Source of the DNA: Lithospermum erythrorhizon
Lineage: Eukaryota; Streptophyta; Magnoliopsida; Boraginales; Boraginaceae
Reading direction: 5' to 3'
NCBI GenBank assembly: GCA_019722365.1
Contig: JADFUC010001348.1
Coordinates: 186,001-250,000, forward strand
DNA: 64,000 nucleotides
Shown: positions 23,121 through 35,879 of the stretch, in pieces
Numbering within the stretch: the stretch's first letter is position 1
Layout: every line of letters begins with the position of its first letter
Program-made: the position numbers and the translations under genes
The notes under the pieces: generated by a model
What the model was told of the DNA's origin: nothing
The model's input: the letters and a program-made list of their open reading frames with translations, nothing else
The model's database searches: none

Positions 23121-24249
23121 TAAATCATCATTAGTTGTATATATATATATTAATAATAATCATAATAGTGGTAATAATTTTAATAAAATATCATTAGTGA
23201 TATTAATAAGTAGTCGTAAAACACTATGATTAAAAGAATATCTAATCATTTGTTCATTTTTGAAAGCTTTCAAAATTTTAAATACATAATTGTCCATCAA
23301 GCTACAGTTGTTGCTATGTTTAGCATTCTATATATTTCTTTCGAGATTATGGTAATTATTCTAATTTGCCGAACATGTTCAAGTAATTAGATAATTATGC
23401 ATGGCTTATGATCATGATGAGAAATGATTAACAATTAGCATTAGTGTCCTAACTCAAAAGTGGCGTTCAAGCGACAAGGGGAAAACCCTGCAAGTTACAT
23501 TTACACAACGATGAAAAAATTAAGGGTACATTAAATTTGCTACCAGAACTTTATGGCAATTTGAGGACTGGTTATTACTTCATCAATTCGAATATTTTAT
23601 CATTAATAACTTCTTAATTAATTACTACTCCGTATATTATAACATAATACAATGAAAAAGGAGCTACTATGATTTCTGCAACAAGGACTAATTGAGTAAT
23701 TGTTATACAATCTTTGTATTTGAATGAACAAAACAAAATACTTACTCCTAAACTAAGAAAATTCTATAAAAAAAAATTGAAAACAAATCCAAGGAAATCA
23801 ATTTTATGTTTAACCCTATAAGAAATAAAAATAAATTAATGGTACCTTTAATTCCCAAGCGAAATGTCCGATTGGTGGAGTTGAATGTAATCTTTTGGGG
23901 CCAATGTCATAGCTAGTGGTTAGGAAATGATGAAAGAATCAAAATGTTCATTCAAAATCAAACTTCAGTAACATAAGGTCAGTAACTAATACAGTATCTT
24001 ACGTAAGTGATGTGCCATTGGATATTCCCTATGACTGAATTGGATCAACACTACCTCCTGTACTAATACAGGGCGCCAGATGCACTAACTCAACGCTTCA
24101 TCTCATGTCTCTGTTGGCTTATATGATCGTGCGATTCTACATGCGTGGATATACGGGTATATAATAAGTGTTAAAGTTATTCATGATACGTGCTAAAAGT
24201 ACGTAAGTATTGCAGATCGTTTGCTAGAAGAAAATGCTAAGTTATTGCA
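23121..24249. other. Intergenic stretch with TA microsatellite
   Basis: No gene is supported. A TATATATATATATT run lies near 23137-23151. The final part overlaps the possible extended C-terminus or 3' UTR of the minus-strand gene that follows. Confidence 0.35.
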
Positions 24250-24287
24250 TTACCTCGCTCTAACTTGGCGAATAAAGTCAGGAAATG

Positions 24288-25443
24288 CTACAATGATTTC
24301 TGCACCTTTGAAATATCTGGCTTCTCCTTGTCTCCAAGATGTAATGTCGAAAAATTCAAATATGTCACAAGTTCAGCTTCTATTCTGCTAAGCTGAAGAT
24401 CCAAATGTTCAAGAAAACTTTTGAACGATGATGTGTCCTTTAAGCCTTGAAGCAAATTAATTTCATCCGAAACTTGCCCGTTTATTAGCTCATTGGGCAT
24501 ATGGAGATCACCTTGACTGTGCACAGCAACTTGCAACTTTTGCTGAACCTCATCACATTCAGATGGAAAGTTCATCTTCTTTCCAACTACATCCTTTTTA
24601 GTCTTAGATGGTTTTGGAGATACAATTCGAATTGGAGTAGGATCATTGCTATCAGAGTCCAAGTCTTCGGCAATGTTCCCAATCAGCTGAGTTTCCTTCA
24701 GTGATATGGCCTAAGACCAAAGGAGGTGCAAATCCAGTTGATCAGATAGCCAATTATGTATTTCAGTGACTTCAAAAAGTAGGGAACTTCAGGCGTTTGC
24801 TATTGTTCTAACAATCTAACAGTACAAAAATGTTGAAGTGAACCACAAGCTAGAGGATATAGCACATTAGAGGCTTTCTCGATTCGAGGGGCATGCTCGA
24901 CTCTGGCAACTACTTCTAATCGGCTGAGGTGATTCTCCACCAGTTCCTTCAAACCCCTCCCACAACCACACCGAAACAACAATAACCAACTTTACCCATA
25001 TCCATTAGTATCTGTGTTTGGTCCTTTAAATATTTAAAACGGGTTATGTAGTTAGTTAAGAAAAATGATTGACTATTAGAGCAGAAAAGGTAATTCATGC
25101 CCGTTCACAGTAATTTCACCTTTCAATCAAATTTTTTTTCAATACCTCATACAGTTTAGCAGCAAGCTCGTCTAGCAATTCTACTCGATCCTTTGACTTC
25201 TCAATAGCTTGCATAACCTTCTTCTTCTGGAAAAGTAGTTCTCTTGCATCATTCTCGTTTCTGTTACGAACACTAACAGCCGCTTGACGTCGAAGCTTCT
25301 CTGCCTTCAAGACAACCATCAGCAACCTCAATCTTGAACTCTGAGCACAACCACAAAATTTTGTCAAATACATGTCAATATAAAACCAAGTGAATGTTTA
25401 AGTTCATCAAACAATTTGCATACACCTTAAACGAATCACCCAT
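24288..25443 (-). CDS. Coiled-coil plant protein of unknown function, 211 aa
   Basis: Minus-strand exons 25443-25426 (MGDSFK), 25340-25146 and 24710-24288 join in phase to 212 codons with stop. Exon 2 is a helical, charged segment: KAEKLRRQAAVSVRN, ENDARELLFQKKKVMQAIEK, SKDRVELLDELAAKLYE. Exon 3 continues AISLKETQLIGNIAEDLD, a linker with PIRIVSPKPSK, then SFKSFLEHLDLQLSRIEAEL near the C-terminus. The pattern matches a conserved plant family of small coiled-coil proteins; I know no function for it. The end is uncertain: after DISK the frame gives VQKSL and a stop, while the +1 frame stays open (AEIIVAFPDFIRQVRAR) to 24250. TCAAAG|GTGCAG there could also be a splice donor. So the true C-terminus may be longer. 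Confidence 0.7.
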
Positions 25444-26630
25444 GCTTCAAAAAAAATCCGTCAACACTTTCCAAGATGTGAAAATGTGGAATCTTCTAGG
25501 TCTTCCTATTGGGCCTGACTGCTCAAGTGGAATCTGCCAAAAGGAAACTAAACTGCATACAGCAGGAAGTAGCACATGCAGAGATAATCTTCTTCTTCAA
25601 GAACATCTTTTAAGAGAGGAACAACCATCTTGGAGAAATAAATAATTATACTAAAGGACGTTCTGATTCTCAAACATGTATCGACAACCTTTTACTTAAA
25701 TGATTTGGAAGCAAAAAATAATCTACATCATAACAACATTGATTAAGCATTAAAGGCTTTGAACAATAATAGGCCTATAAACCAAACAAAGAAAATTCCA
25801 CGGGCACTTTCGAGTCGTAGAACAATTTAAATGATATTTTTTTGATATATCTTTCATCAAATGTTATACAACATATGAACATATTCGATTCAATTTAGAA
25901 ATTGAATCGTCAAGTCGAGAACTAAGACAATCTCTTGCAGGACGGAGAGAGTATCAATCAAATATATAAACGATGCTTTTGCAAGCAACCATAGCTAAAA
26001 TTGATCAAATTCAAATTACATAAAATGGCTTGAACAAAACACTAATCCTCTGACACAATGACAAAAATTAAGTATCAAGGGGTATAGCTTTGAACAATTC
26101 AACAAAAAATCAAGCTAATTTTGAAGTTATAATTCATTCATTTAATTTAGGTATATATGATAAAAATAAAAATAGATATTACATGTTAGGAATCTTTATG
26201 CATTCTGAGACTATTACGGTATCAAAGTTAATCTAATAACCAGTTCAGCGGGATCATAATTTACTTCGGTAAATAATCTACGGTAGATGGATATGACAAG
26301 CAGAAGAAAGTAATAAGCGACACAAGATTTGCTGTTACGCTCTAAATGTGAGAGCTAATTGATACAACTGCGGATCTACTTAATAAGCTTGAAGAATTGA
26401 TTCTGAACGATGCAATTATGAGCACCGATTAGATGTTTTCTTATGGTTGAAACTCACAATTACAAGACTCTGAATCTCGATACTATTACTCTATGATTCT
26501 AATATTTGAGTACATTGCATATGAAAGTAAGGGCGGCCTCAAAATATTTAGGATTCTGAGAGATCTTGGAGTCACAGGAAACCTAAACGAGAATAGAAAA
26601 AGCCCCAATTAAAGGCCTGGGCAACCTCAA
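25444..26630. other. Intergenic stretch without a recognised gene
   Basis: AT-rich DNA. The plus-strand open frame at 25394-25645 overlaps the first exon of the minus-strand gene and has no recognisable content. Confidence 0.35.
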
Positions 26631-26790
26631 AATACTTGTTGGGAGTAGAGGGTAGGGACCGGAGCAAGTCCCGTGCCACCCAGAACTATCCTACCGATTT
26701 TCTAAATGGGGTAGAGACCTAGGTGGGACCGACCAAGGCTCGACCTCCCCCCGATATCTTGCACTGCAAAGGGGTGGCTTGAGCTCAGCA
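26630..26790 (-). repeat. Conserved-looking GC-rich repeat, possibly SINE-related
   Basis: On the minus strand it reads GCTCAAGCCACCCCTTTGCA, GGAGGTCGAGCCTTGGTCGG, then CCCACCTAGGTCTCTACCCC. The GGTCGAGCC part is close to a Pol III B-box. It looks like a multicopy element, but there is no second copy in the window and the ends were not found. Confidence 0.3.
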
Positions 26791-27904
26791 CTACACACTA
26801 TACACTTATGGTATTTCCATATTGCGGGTCAATAACTTGAGACCCAAAATATAGTTAATTTGCCAGTCAAGTTTAAAGTATTTTATTAGTAATTATTGCA
26901 ACATAATTTATTAATTCTAAATAGGCTCCGTCTGGCTTCCGAACATAGCTCAACTAGTATTCGAGGTGCTATTGTCGATACACTTGCTAGCCTCATATGC
27001 GGTATGGTTCATTTCGTAAGGGCTTGAGAAACATTAAAAGGCCAATGCCTATATCGATTAAAGGGGTGAGGAGGATTCAGGGTCGTTCGTTTCATATTTT
27101 AAATAGCCTCCATCCAAGCGGGGTAAACCCACAGCATAGGTAAAATGAGTTGAATTGAAAATATAGTAGAGTGAAGCATTATTAAAATAGAAATTGGACA
27201 ATGATTTTGGGACAAGAGTTAGTATTTATATGAGTACCTTTTTCCCTAGTGATTAGCCTCCCTTGTTAAAGGTGGTCAAGCTGGTCTCGAAGTTGGTCGT
27301 TGTTCAATTTACATGGTGGAGATGTACAACAAAGCGACCACAATTTGCTGTCGGAAATTGCCAATCTTCAATATGTTTTTTTTATTTATTGATGAAATCC
27401 TTTCAATATTGCTTAAATAGTATGCCCCCATTTAATATTTTACGGAGTAATATTTAATTGACCTATTTTTGAAGTAGCTTCAACATTTTTGTTAAAATAT
27501 ATTATAATTAATTATTAGTTAAATTTTAATGCAGCTTGATTCAAAAATGATTGTCGTTTAAATTAAATCACAGTAGAGCTTTTGGTAGTATTATTAATAC
27601 TTTATTTTTCAAAAATTATAAAAAATAATCTGATATTATGAAGCTATTTTGAAATCACAGTCTAAGTATATAAATCTAATAACATATAAAGTCTAAAGGA
27701 GGGGTTGGAAGTTGGTTTATACGAAGCCCCATGATTGAAGCTCCCTTGATTATAGGAAAAGTATAGCATTTTGTTAGTGGAAATTCTTCTATCTTCTCAA
27801 ATCAATACATCTATCTAAAAGCAATTCCTTCCATTTCATGCAAAACCACTACATAACAAAAAATCATTGATAAATATTCCAATTTCAATGGAATTAAATA
27901 TAAC
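26791..27904. other. Intergenic stretch without a recognised gene
   Basis: AT-rich with a few GC-rich scraps (for example 27090-27140). No gene seen. Confidence 0.35.
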
Positions 27905-28390
27905 GCTAATAGGTAAATAGCCGTGCCCCATTTCGTTCTCGGCTCGAAAATCCGCTTGAATCTTAATCGAGCGATACTCGAGTAATTTTTTACTCGATGG
28001 CTTATCGAGTAACCGGTACCAGCTCGGATATTACTCGATAAAAAAATAACATAAAGTATTACATATTATGTAAATAAATAATACTAATTTCTTAGACTTC
28101 AAATACAAAAAGACAAACAAAAATTCTTAAAATATTATATATTGTATAAAATTAAATATTACTTCCTTAAAATACAAAAAATGTTCAAATTTACTAAGGA
28201 CAGGAGTAACCCGGTATTTCGTTACCGGCTCAAAAACACAAATCACTCGAAGAGTTAATCGAAGCGACACTACAGTAATTTTTTTTTTTTACCGTTACTT
28301 CGAAAATCTGAGGGTAATTTCGGTAAGAGAGAAAAGCCCGACGAGGTAGCAAATCCGCTCGTACCCGACTTCGTTAACACCAATATGCGG
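27905..28390. repeat. Pair of related transposon-edge-like repeats
   Basis: Two segments about 285 bp apart share the series TTCGTT(C/A)(T/C)CGGCTC, TTAATCGA(G/A)CGA, AGTAATTTTTT and ACTCGA/ACTTCGA (from 27926 and from 28211). The interior is rich in TACTCGA and its inverse. This fits a decayed element with subterminal repeats, hAT-like in style. No transposase. Confidence 0.4.
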
Positions 28391-30276
28391 AACATCCCCA
28401 TTAGCTGAAGCCCAACATAAATGGCCAGCAGGATGATGCACTTTAGTTGTATCCAACAACTAAATTGTCGATCCTGTCATGGCTTTATTAGTCGATGGAG
28501 TATTGGAGTTATGGTTATCATCTCCAAAAGTCACTACTAAAGTTTTATTCTACTTATAAAATAGATAATTGCAAAGAAAGCTTTTAACATTAAATATAGA
28601 AAATGTCAAATTCAAGAAACTGACAACCTATTGTTCAGAATATAAGATCAATTAAAAAACAAAACCATGAATCAACATACCAATTAGTATTCCAACGTAA
28701 TACAATCGATGTCATCGAAACATAAGAATAATTAATGTGAAATGTAAGTATCTTGAAATTGGTAGTTTGACAATCAAATTTCAATGCGATATGATAAATT
28801 GTAAGGTTTACTTAATAAATTGAACTTCTATTTGAAATTAAATTATGTCATAGAAGTGTCGTTGTTTTTTCTTTTTCTTTTAGAGGGAGAATGTTTATAG
28901 ATTTCTACGTGAATATTTAAGCCTCTCTCATATTAGCTTGGATGATAATAGTGCTTGGAAGCCTTGATTATAGTTAATTGATAGTAATCATCGCCCCATA
29001 TTATATCATTCTTTAATTAACTCAATTGTTTTTTATTTTTCATATATTTTTTTATAATATTTATTAATTAACTTCGATTGTTTTTATTTTTCATATATTT
29101 CCAAATTAAAGTCAAGTTTGAGATATAAACATGAATCAATATTCTAATCAAAGTCGATTAAAACGGCGTCATATCCCCAACAGCGAAAGGAGAGAAGCTA
29201 ATAGAACATCTGTTCTAGAAGATATAAGCATACTTTCATCAAGTGCAAGTAATACCATTTTTCTGTTTGAATATGTTTAAACATTTTCTTACTCGGAATA
29301 GTATACTAACTTATGGAACACATTTTAAATAAAAATGAAAGAGAAAATAAAAGGAAATGAGATAGCGTGGGTTACTCAACAAAGAAGAAGAGCCACAAAC
29401 AATAATATCTCTCAATAACATAATCAACATGTACAAAATAGAAAAAGATCGGATTTTTCGACAACAAACTAAATATAGAAAACCATGTGCAAACTCTACG
29501 GAATCAAGTCGCTCACCCAAGCTTGGCCAAATCAAAATAGACAATCACAACAATCAAGAGATGATGGTAAATATTATCATTCAAAATATTTAATATTTAA
29601 TTATTTTAATATATCATAATTCATACGTAATTAAAGAAATATTGGAATTGGAATTATAATGATTGGAAAGATATGTACTCGTACTGATGCGACAAATGCC
29701 TCAACTACAATCGTTTTACTTATGGAGTTCAAGTAGGCGAGGCAAATACATACAGATGCGAATGAACATATAAGATCTGATACCCGAGGAAAATATATCA
29801 TCAACTCCATTTTCGGGTTAGAACTTTATGTGGATTTTCCTCAATCATGTAGTGTATACATATTGCTTATTTACATAATTATTTTACTTGATCATTAAAA
29901 TAAACTTGCTATTGGTACACAGTCAATGCATATACAAATTAATATTTTATTTAATTAAAGACTCATTTATACCAAAGAAAAATAAGTACTTCAAGTGACA
30001 TAATTAGTACTCGATGTCATAAACAATAACTCCTTTTAAATTATGATAGGTATATATATTGAATGAGATCTGAATATTGATAAATTAAATCCATATCTAT
30101 TTGGAAAAGAAAAAAAGCTTCATACGGAATGAAAAAATATGTTCAAAGTAAATACATGTGCCAAAAGAAAAAATAAAGTCAATTTGTTCACTAAATATTA
30201 ACCCGTATCAATTGAAGTCGCATCCGTCATGCTATGATTAGGTTGTTATGAAGTCATTAGAAAAAATGATTCATCT
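28391..30276. other. AT-rich intergenic stretch
   Basis: No gene, RNA or clear repeat seen. TTCATATATTT follows an ATTGTTTTTATTTTTC context twice near 29023-29100, a short local duplication. Confidence 0.35.
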
Positions 30277-30648
30277 TCATAATACCCGGATATTGAGTGC
30301 TCTATCTGCGATGAAAGTGTAATTTGTTATGAAGTAGAGATACTTGTCTCTACTTAGAGCCTTTGTTAGATACTGGTTTATAGCAGTTAGTATAACACTT
30401 TCGGATCTGAGCGAGCGAACATAAACCAAGTGTTGAGACACGATGTCGATGGCTTTCTTTTGATCAACACGATAAAATTTGTGAAATAAAGCAATCTTGA
30501 AAGTAAAAATACCTGAAGATGATAACAGGATTCGGTGCAAGCTTGCAACAATCTGGGAGGCCGAACTGCCGGTGAAAAATTCCACTATGAGTATGAGAAT
30601 TACAAATAAGGTCTTATGTCTTCCTCGAGCCACCATTCTCCTATCCAC
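30277..30648 (-). other. Open frame with signal-peptide-like start, unrecognised
   Basis: A 123-codon frame. From the second Met it reads MVARGRHKTLFVILILIVEF then FTGSSASQIV, a convincing secretory signal with a hydrophobic core and a small-residue cleavage site. TCTTCAG|GTATTT after SSS could be a splice donor. The remaining residues match nothing I know, and no further exon was found downstream. It could be the first exon of a decayed secreted-enzyme gene. Low confidence. Confidence 0.2.
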
Positions 30649-33600
30649 GATGTATAAGTCGAACTTACGACTTTTGTTATACTATCCTCCTGACACTATT
30701 TATGTGTTCTCACGTATTTAAACAATAAAAGCAAAATTGTCGTAACAAGGTGTTAACAAGTTGTACACACACTAAAGAGGTTTGTGACCGATCGATGAGC
30801 ATTGATGCATCATTATAAGTCAAGTGCCTTATGTTATCCACTATGGAATATCATCTCAAGGTTAAGAATCACGATGTCAAATCATGATCTGATTTATGTG
30901 CATATGAGACTCTCCTTCGTGAAAATGTTGTCAAAAGGGTTAAGAGCAAAATATTGCACACCGATCGCGTGAAAGTTAGAAGATACGTTCCGGAGATAAA
31001 TGAGATTGATTAGAGTTGCTGTTGCTCTAGAATCGATGTCTCTAAAATTGAGCTTAAACATCATCACGTTACTTACTGACAAAGTATTCAATTTCATTAT
31101 TGGTTCTGATGGATAAAGCGAGGAAGCTGGAATGCAGCTGTAAGGATGATATCTAAGGATAAGGAGAATTCCACTGAGCGTTTCATTCATGTGGTTTTAA
31201 GCTGCAAGTCAATGAACAAAGAGAGCGAGCGGATAGATAACAGGATGGCTAAAGAGCCACCTTGATTAAATGCAGGAGTGAGGAAGATGCGCCAGGGGAC
31301 CTTTCCGTCGGCAAGAGGCCGTGGATTCGATCGCAGTTAGCTGAGAATGCTTGTCGTGTTTATGAATAGTGATACTTTCACTTTCGATCATCGATGTATT
31401 GACATTGTATGTAGTACTCACATTTTGAAATGTCAGGGACAATCAGAATAGAAGATCACTAGAGATGGAGTGAACCCGGATAAGGAATGCGTTAAGCATC
31501 CAACCAGGAAGACAATTATAGTTTAACAGACAAATGTTTTTTCCGACATATTGTAGAGACCAACTCTCTTTGATTAGGAATCGCTATTATTTGTGTTTTG
31601 AACATAAATGATTTATGTTTAGATAATTCAAGTCAATTGACTATTAATCTACACATGAAAATTACCAAAAGCTATTAAATCATTTATATTTGGTTTGACT
31701 TGATATAAATATCATATGATGTATGCTCATAAGAATTCAAGTGAGAGGACTTGAAATCTAAAATCTCCTAAGGCAGTATGAATTATAAAACTATAATAAC
31801 ATAAATGAAAGATCACAAAGATGGAATCTTTGGAATCATATAGTTAGAGTATATAATTAAATGAATAATCTATACTATATATAGTAATGCGAGGGTGGAT
31901 TGGCGGTTATAAAGTGAAGCCAAATTAATGTATTTCCTATTTTACCCTCCTGATAAATTTTATTTTATTTTTAATTTTAATGGTAAATTAACTTACGTGG
32001 TGTAGCCTTTATGAATAAATTTTAGCAAAAATACTATATAAATATTATCTACTACGTAATACTCTGTAATTATCACCAGAAAAAATAAAAAGTTGTTTAA
32101 GAGTCTTATCATTTATTCTTTAAATGGTAAGCTTTTAAATCTTATTTCTTTTGGGTTTTTCAAATTTTTTCATTATAATTTTATTATAAAGTAATAAAAA
32201 TAATTTCACATGACAATTAGATTGTACACAGCTAATTAAAAATAAAATGTCTAATGCCGTACAAGAAATCCCCAAGTGAAAATTCGTACATCGGTCGGAA
32301 AGTATCTTTGGTCAACTGATTCCTCATACTTTGTTAGACTTGCCAGTACTTATAAATTCCATAATGACCCAGTCATTGAGTTAAAAGTCATCATTAGAGC
32401 AAGTTATTTATTAAATCATAAATAAAATTTATGGGATCAATAAATAAATATAAATAATCTTATTGTGCGTGCATTAGTAAAACATAAATGTATATGTTTT
32501 AATTTACTAATAAATATTTAGAAATACAAGGTAGTACATTTGAATAGTTCAAATGAATGAGAGTTGGCTTAAGTGAACATTTAATATTTTTTAAAATATT
32601 AAAGAAGTTTGTTGACAGATGAACTAGATTCATCTAATGAAATATAAGATTATATATTACTCACGAGTTTAGGCTGAGCAGCTGAATGTATAGTCAATCA
32701 ATCAACATCAAGATATCTATTAGATGTGATATGGAATTGTTTCATAATAGTCAAATTGAGATCTTATAATACTTTTCACTAAGTCGAAGCAGGTTGGCAA
32801 ACTATAAGACTTGAACTTGAACATGTTGTTTTCTGATAGGTAAATCAATAAAGTGATGCTTTTAAGGATATAACCATGAACAACAATGATGATGATTCAT
32901 GATTTGTATGATCCGGAGATAGTTTAAATATTCCAAATACAGATTTGGATATTAACATATTTAATCCAAGATAACTAGTTATCAAGGAATGAATAACTAT
33001 CATAACACTAAATGATTAATCGAATAAGCGTCAATGTTTACGGTATTCAGCGACAAGCGAAATTTATCAAGTCGATAAGTTATGCTGGAGAAATTCTTGT
33101 GAAATCATAATGTTGATCGTCGGATCACAATAGTGAACTTGCTTATACATAAGTTAATGAACAGTTCAAATAGTTTGAATTCATTAATGAAAACTAGTAT
33201 TCTTGTAAAGACAAGAAGGAGTTAGTGGGAGGCTAGCATATGCAGTTTAGTATGTGAAAGACATGCAATAATGAATAAGACAACTCTGTGATTAGATTGT
33301 GCTTATGAGTTTCTCTGTAAAGATCAAGGATGACTCAATCTTTAAAATTCCATATAGATCAATTACTAACTCAATCGGTTGAGTTATGCACTTCACTTGT
33401 GGAGCATCTAACTAGGATCCAAATTGATATCTAAAAGATAGATATCTTAAGAGATACAACTTTTTGTCGGCTTGTGAGGGAGTAAAAGTATAGATGGAAA
33501 AAAGAGCAATGAAAAAGGAGGTTATATTTGTATCATAACAAATATAAGTAGAGTTGTGAACATCTTCTTAAAGTACAAATATAACACGATAAAATGGCTA

Positions 33601-33889
33601 GACACATGAAACTTGGTACAATTCTGACCTAAGAAGTTGTGAATAAAACAAATCAAATTACAACACAATGAGTAATGCTGAATGGTTGCCTAATAGTTCA
33701 ATCTCACAGTAAGCTAGAAGCTAGAAGGAATCGAGATCATTATTGATCCAGTATGTACCGAGATGATGACACTTCCTTGAATAGTTGAAAATGAAGTCAC
33801 GTATGTACATAAAGTTGAGAACAAGAATAACCGTTCGATACTAGATGCCCGGCTAATCAAACAGGTGGTATGAGCATGCTAAAATGATT
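30649..33889. other. Intergenic, probably retroelement-derived non-coding DNA
   Basis: No coding frame of note. Its texture (long, non-coding, frequent short direct repeats) resembles the internal part of the retroelement-like region that follows, but boundaries and LTRs were not found. Confidence 0.3.
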
Positions 33890-35135
33890 CTTACATTCTT
33901 TTATATGATGCTAGATTTGAAGGAACTAGCCCGTCGAATGTCATATACGGTCATTGTGCTTGACAATGCTTTTTTAATCCCCGAGCTTCAAAGGGTCATT
34001 GTCGTTGTTACGGACAATGAGTAGTATATATAAAATATACACACTTTGTTACTACCATTAACAAATCTGTTGAAATTCAACGCAATCGGGGGCTGATACG
34101 GAGAGGTCTTTGGATATAATCCAACAGAAAATCTCTAACAAGCATGAAGAACAACGGATTTTCGTCCCAATCGGTATTCATTGAGCGAATCAAACATAAG
34201 CGACTAGTATGTGCTTGATTGTGTTGATTATTTATTGGATCAAAAAGAAATTATGGATACTAAATCAGTACATGGGTTTCTGAGCTTTGCAGAAATAGTT
34301 TGAGTCATAGTCTTTGAATGACCGCCGTGAGCAGGAAGATAGAATATACGTGTCTGAAGATTACCATGGAGAGCATGTTGGTGCGGTCTTGGGCAGGAGT
34401 GACGGAGATTTCATAGATACCAGGAGGCTGTGACGCTTCTCAAGCGTGTTTGTAACGGGGAGGGATTATAAACAGCCCAGAGTATTTGAGCATCTTTGCA
34501 AAGAGTATGCTAGGAAACCTCGATCAAATAGAATTCATACAACTGATATTTTTGGTAGATTTCTAGGATCTTGGGGAGTTAAGAATTTGATTAAGTGCTT
34601 CCAACTATGAGTTGGATATCACATTAACTTTTCCGACAACCAAGACAATTTGAAGGTACAAGAGTTTGGTGACAACATGTACCTTAGCTTAGCTATTTGG
34701 AAATCGTGTATCGAAAAAATCGTTAGTTGATGAGTATCATAAACCGTGTGATACTATATCATATATCGATCGAGGCAAGTGGGAGTATTGTAAATATAGA
34801 ATAATGATCTCATAAAATACTTAGATTGAACAATTTAGATTGATAAACCGATTTAAACATTCAAAACTATAAGTTCAATATATATTAATTGTTAGACAAT
34901 TAATATTTAGGGGTTTATCGGTATTAGCAAGGGTTATAATGGCTTTAGGGTCCGCTCATAATCTACATATTAAGATGATAATCGGTTAATATTATCTAAT
35001 ATTGCTATTGTCGATCAGTCACAGAATCATGTATGGCGATAGGTACCGAGCTATTAATAAATATTATTAAAACTAGGGTTTAAAGTGAAAGATGAAGGAA
35101 ATATTCGGAGTTTTAAATAGTATACTAGGACTTTT
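33890..35135 (+). mobile_element. Diverged retroelement segment related to 40070-41290
   Basis: It follows the same order as the element at 40031-41698. Shared landmarks: GTCATTGT.TGACAATGCT, CTCTAACAAG, ACATGGGTTT, GACCGCC.GTGAG, GGAGAGCATGT, TATGAGTTGGATATC, GAGTTTGGTGAC, a polypurine tract GGCAAGTGGGAG (34774-34785), then LTR-like sequence with CAATTTAGATTG and ATATATTAATTGTTAGACAA. The LTR start here is worn (TATTGTAAAT in place of TGTTGGAATT). It has no protein frame and is probably a non-autonomous LTR element of the LARD type. Confidence 0.55.
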
Positions 35136-35147
35136 AGAAATTTCAGT

Positions 35148-35600
35148 GTTATAAATATTTTCTATTTATTATAATATTTAATAGTATATATATTGATATT
35201 TATGCGTAATACTTTATTATATTATCAATTCACTAAAAAAGAAAATAATTTTTGTTATGCGACGGTAAACTAGCATGACAGGGCCTGCTCTTTAAGTGTC
35301 AGGCCATGCCTCGATGCCATAAAATTATTTTTGGCATCTAATTATTCCATAATATATTTTATTGAAAATTAGTTATAAGTTATGTGAACATTATAAATAT
35401 AAATATTCACGTCGATAATACTCGTGCGATATATGCTATATTTAAAGGTAATTCTAGTTCCATGAACAATATTTATAAATATTTTCTATTATAATATTTA
35501 ATAATATATACAATATTAATATACATAATAATTTATTATATTGCCAAAATTCAATAAAAAAAATACATTTTATATGTAATATCAGCATGGCTTAACCAGC
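35148..35600 (+). repeat. Two-copy direct repeat, about 320-bp period
   Basis: TTATAAATATTTTCTAT...ATAATATTTAATA and the following ATTTATTATATTG/A and TTCA(C/A)TAAAAAA stretches occur at about 35148-35290 and again at 35466-35600. The copies differ at many positions. They flank a short CG-containing segment. Confidence 0.55.
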
Positions 35601-35879
35601 AATTTGTCTTCAAGTTATTCAAACACAATGACATAAGACATAGCTTTGCAAAACCACCCTGAAAATAACTGACTTCTCTATTGTTTTATACCGCATGAAT
35701 TTAAACATAAACAAGTATATCCATAAAAACACAAATGATATAGAAAACCTTTAATATTCAAACTGCTGACAAAATATCAATAGCATATATTCTCTAATGC
35801 CAAACATAAACATAAAATATCCATAAACATAAATAAAATATTCATAAACAAACCGCGTCTAAGGCTAGGGGGGCATTGA

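Noticed and set aside
24800..24982. 60-codon minus-strand frame within the coiled-coil gene's intron
   Set aside because: It lies between phase-consistent exons and has no acceptor or donor that keeps frame; treated as intron sequence.
30733..30748. GTCGTAACAAGGT, a string found near the 3' end of 18S rRNA
   Set aside because: Only 13 bases match, and the flanks show no rRNA similarity. Chance is the simplest explanation.
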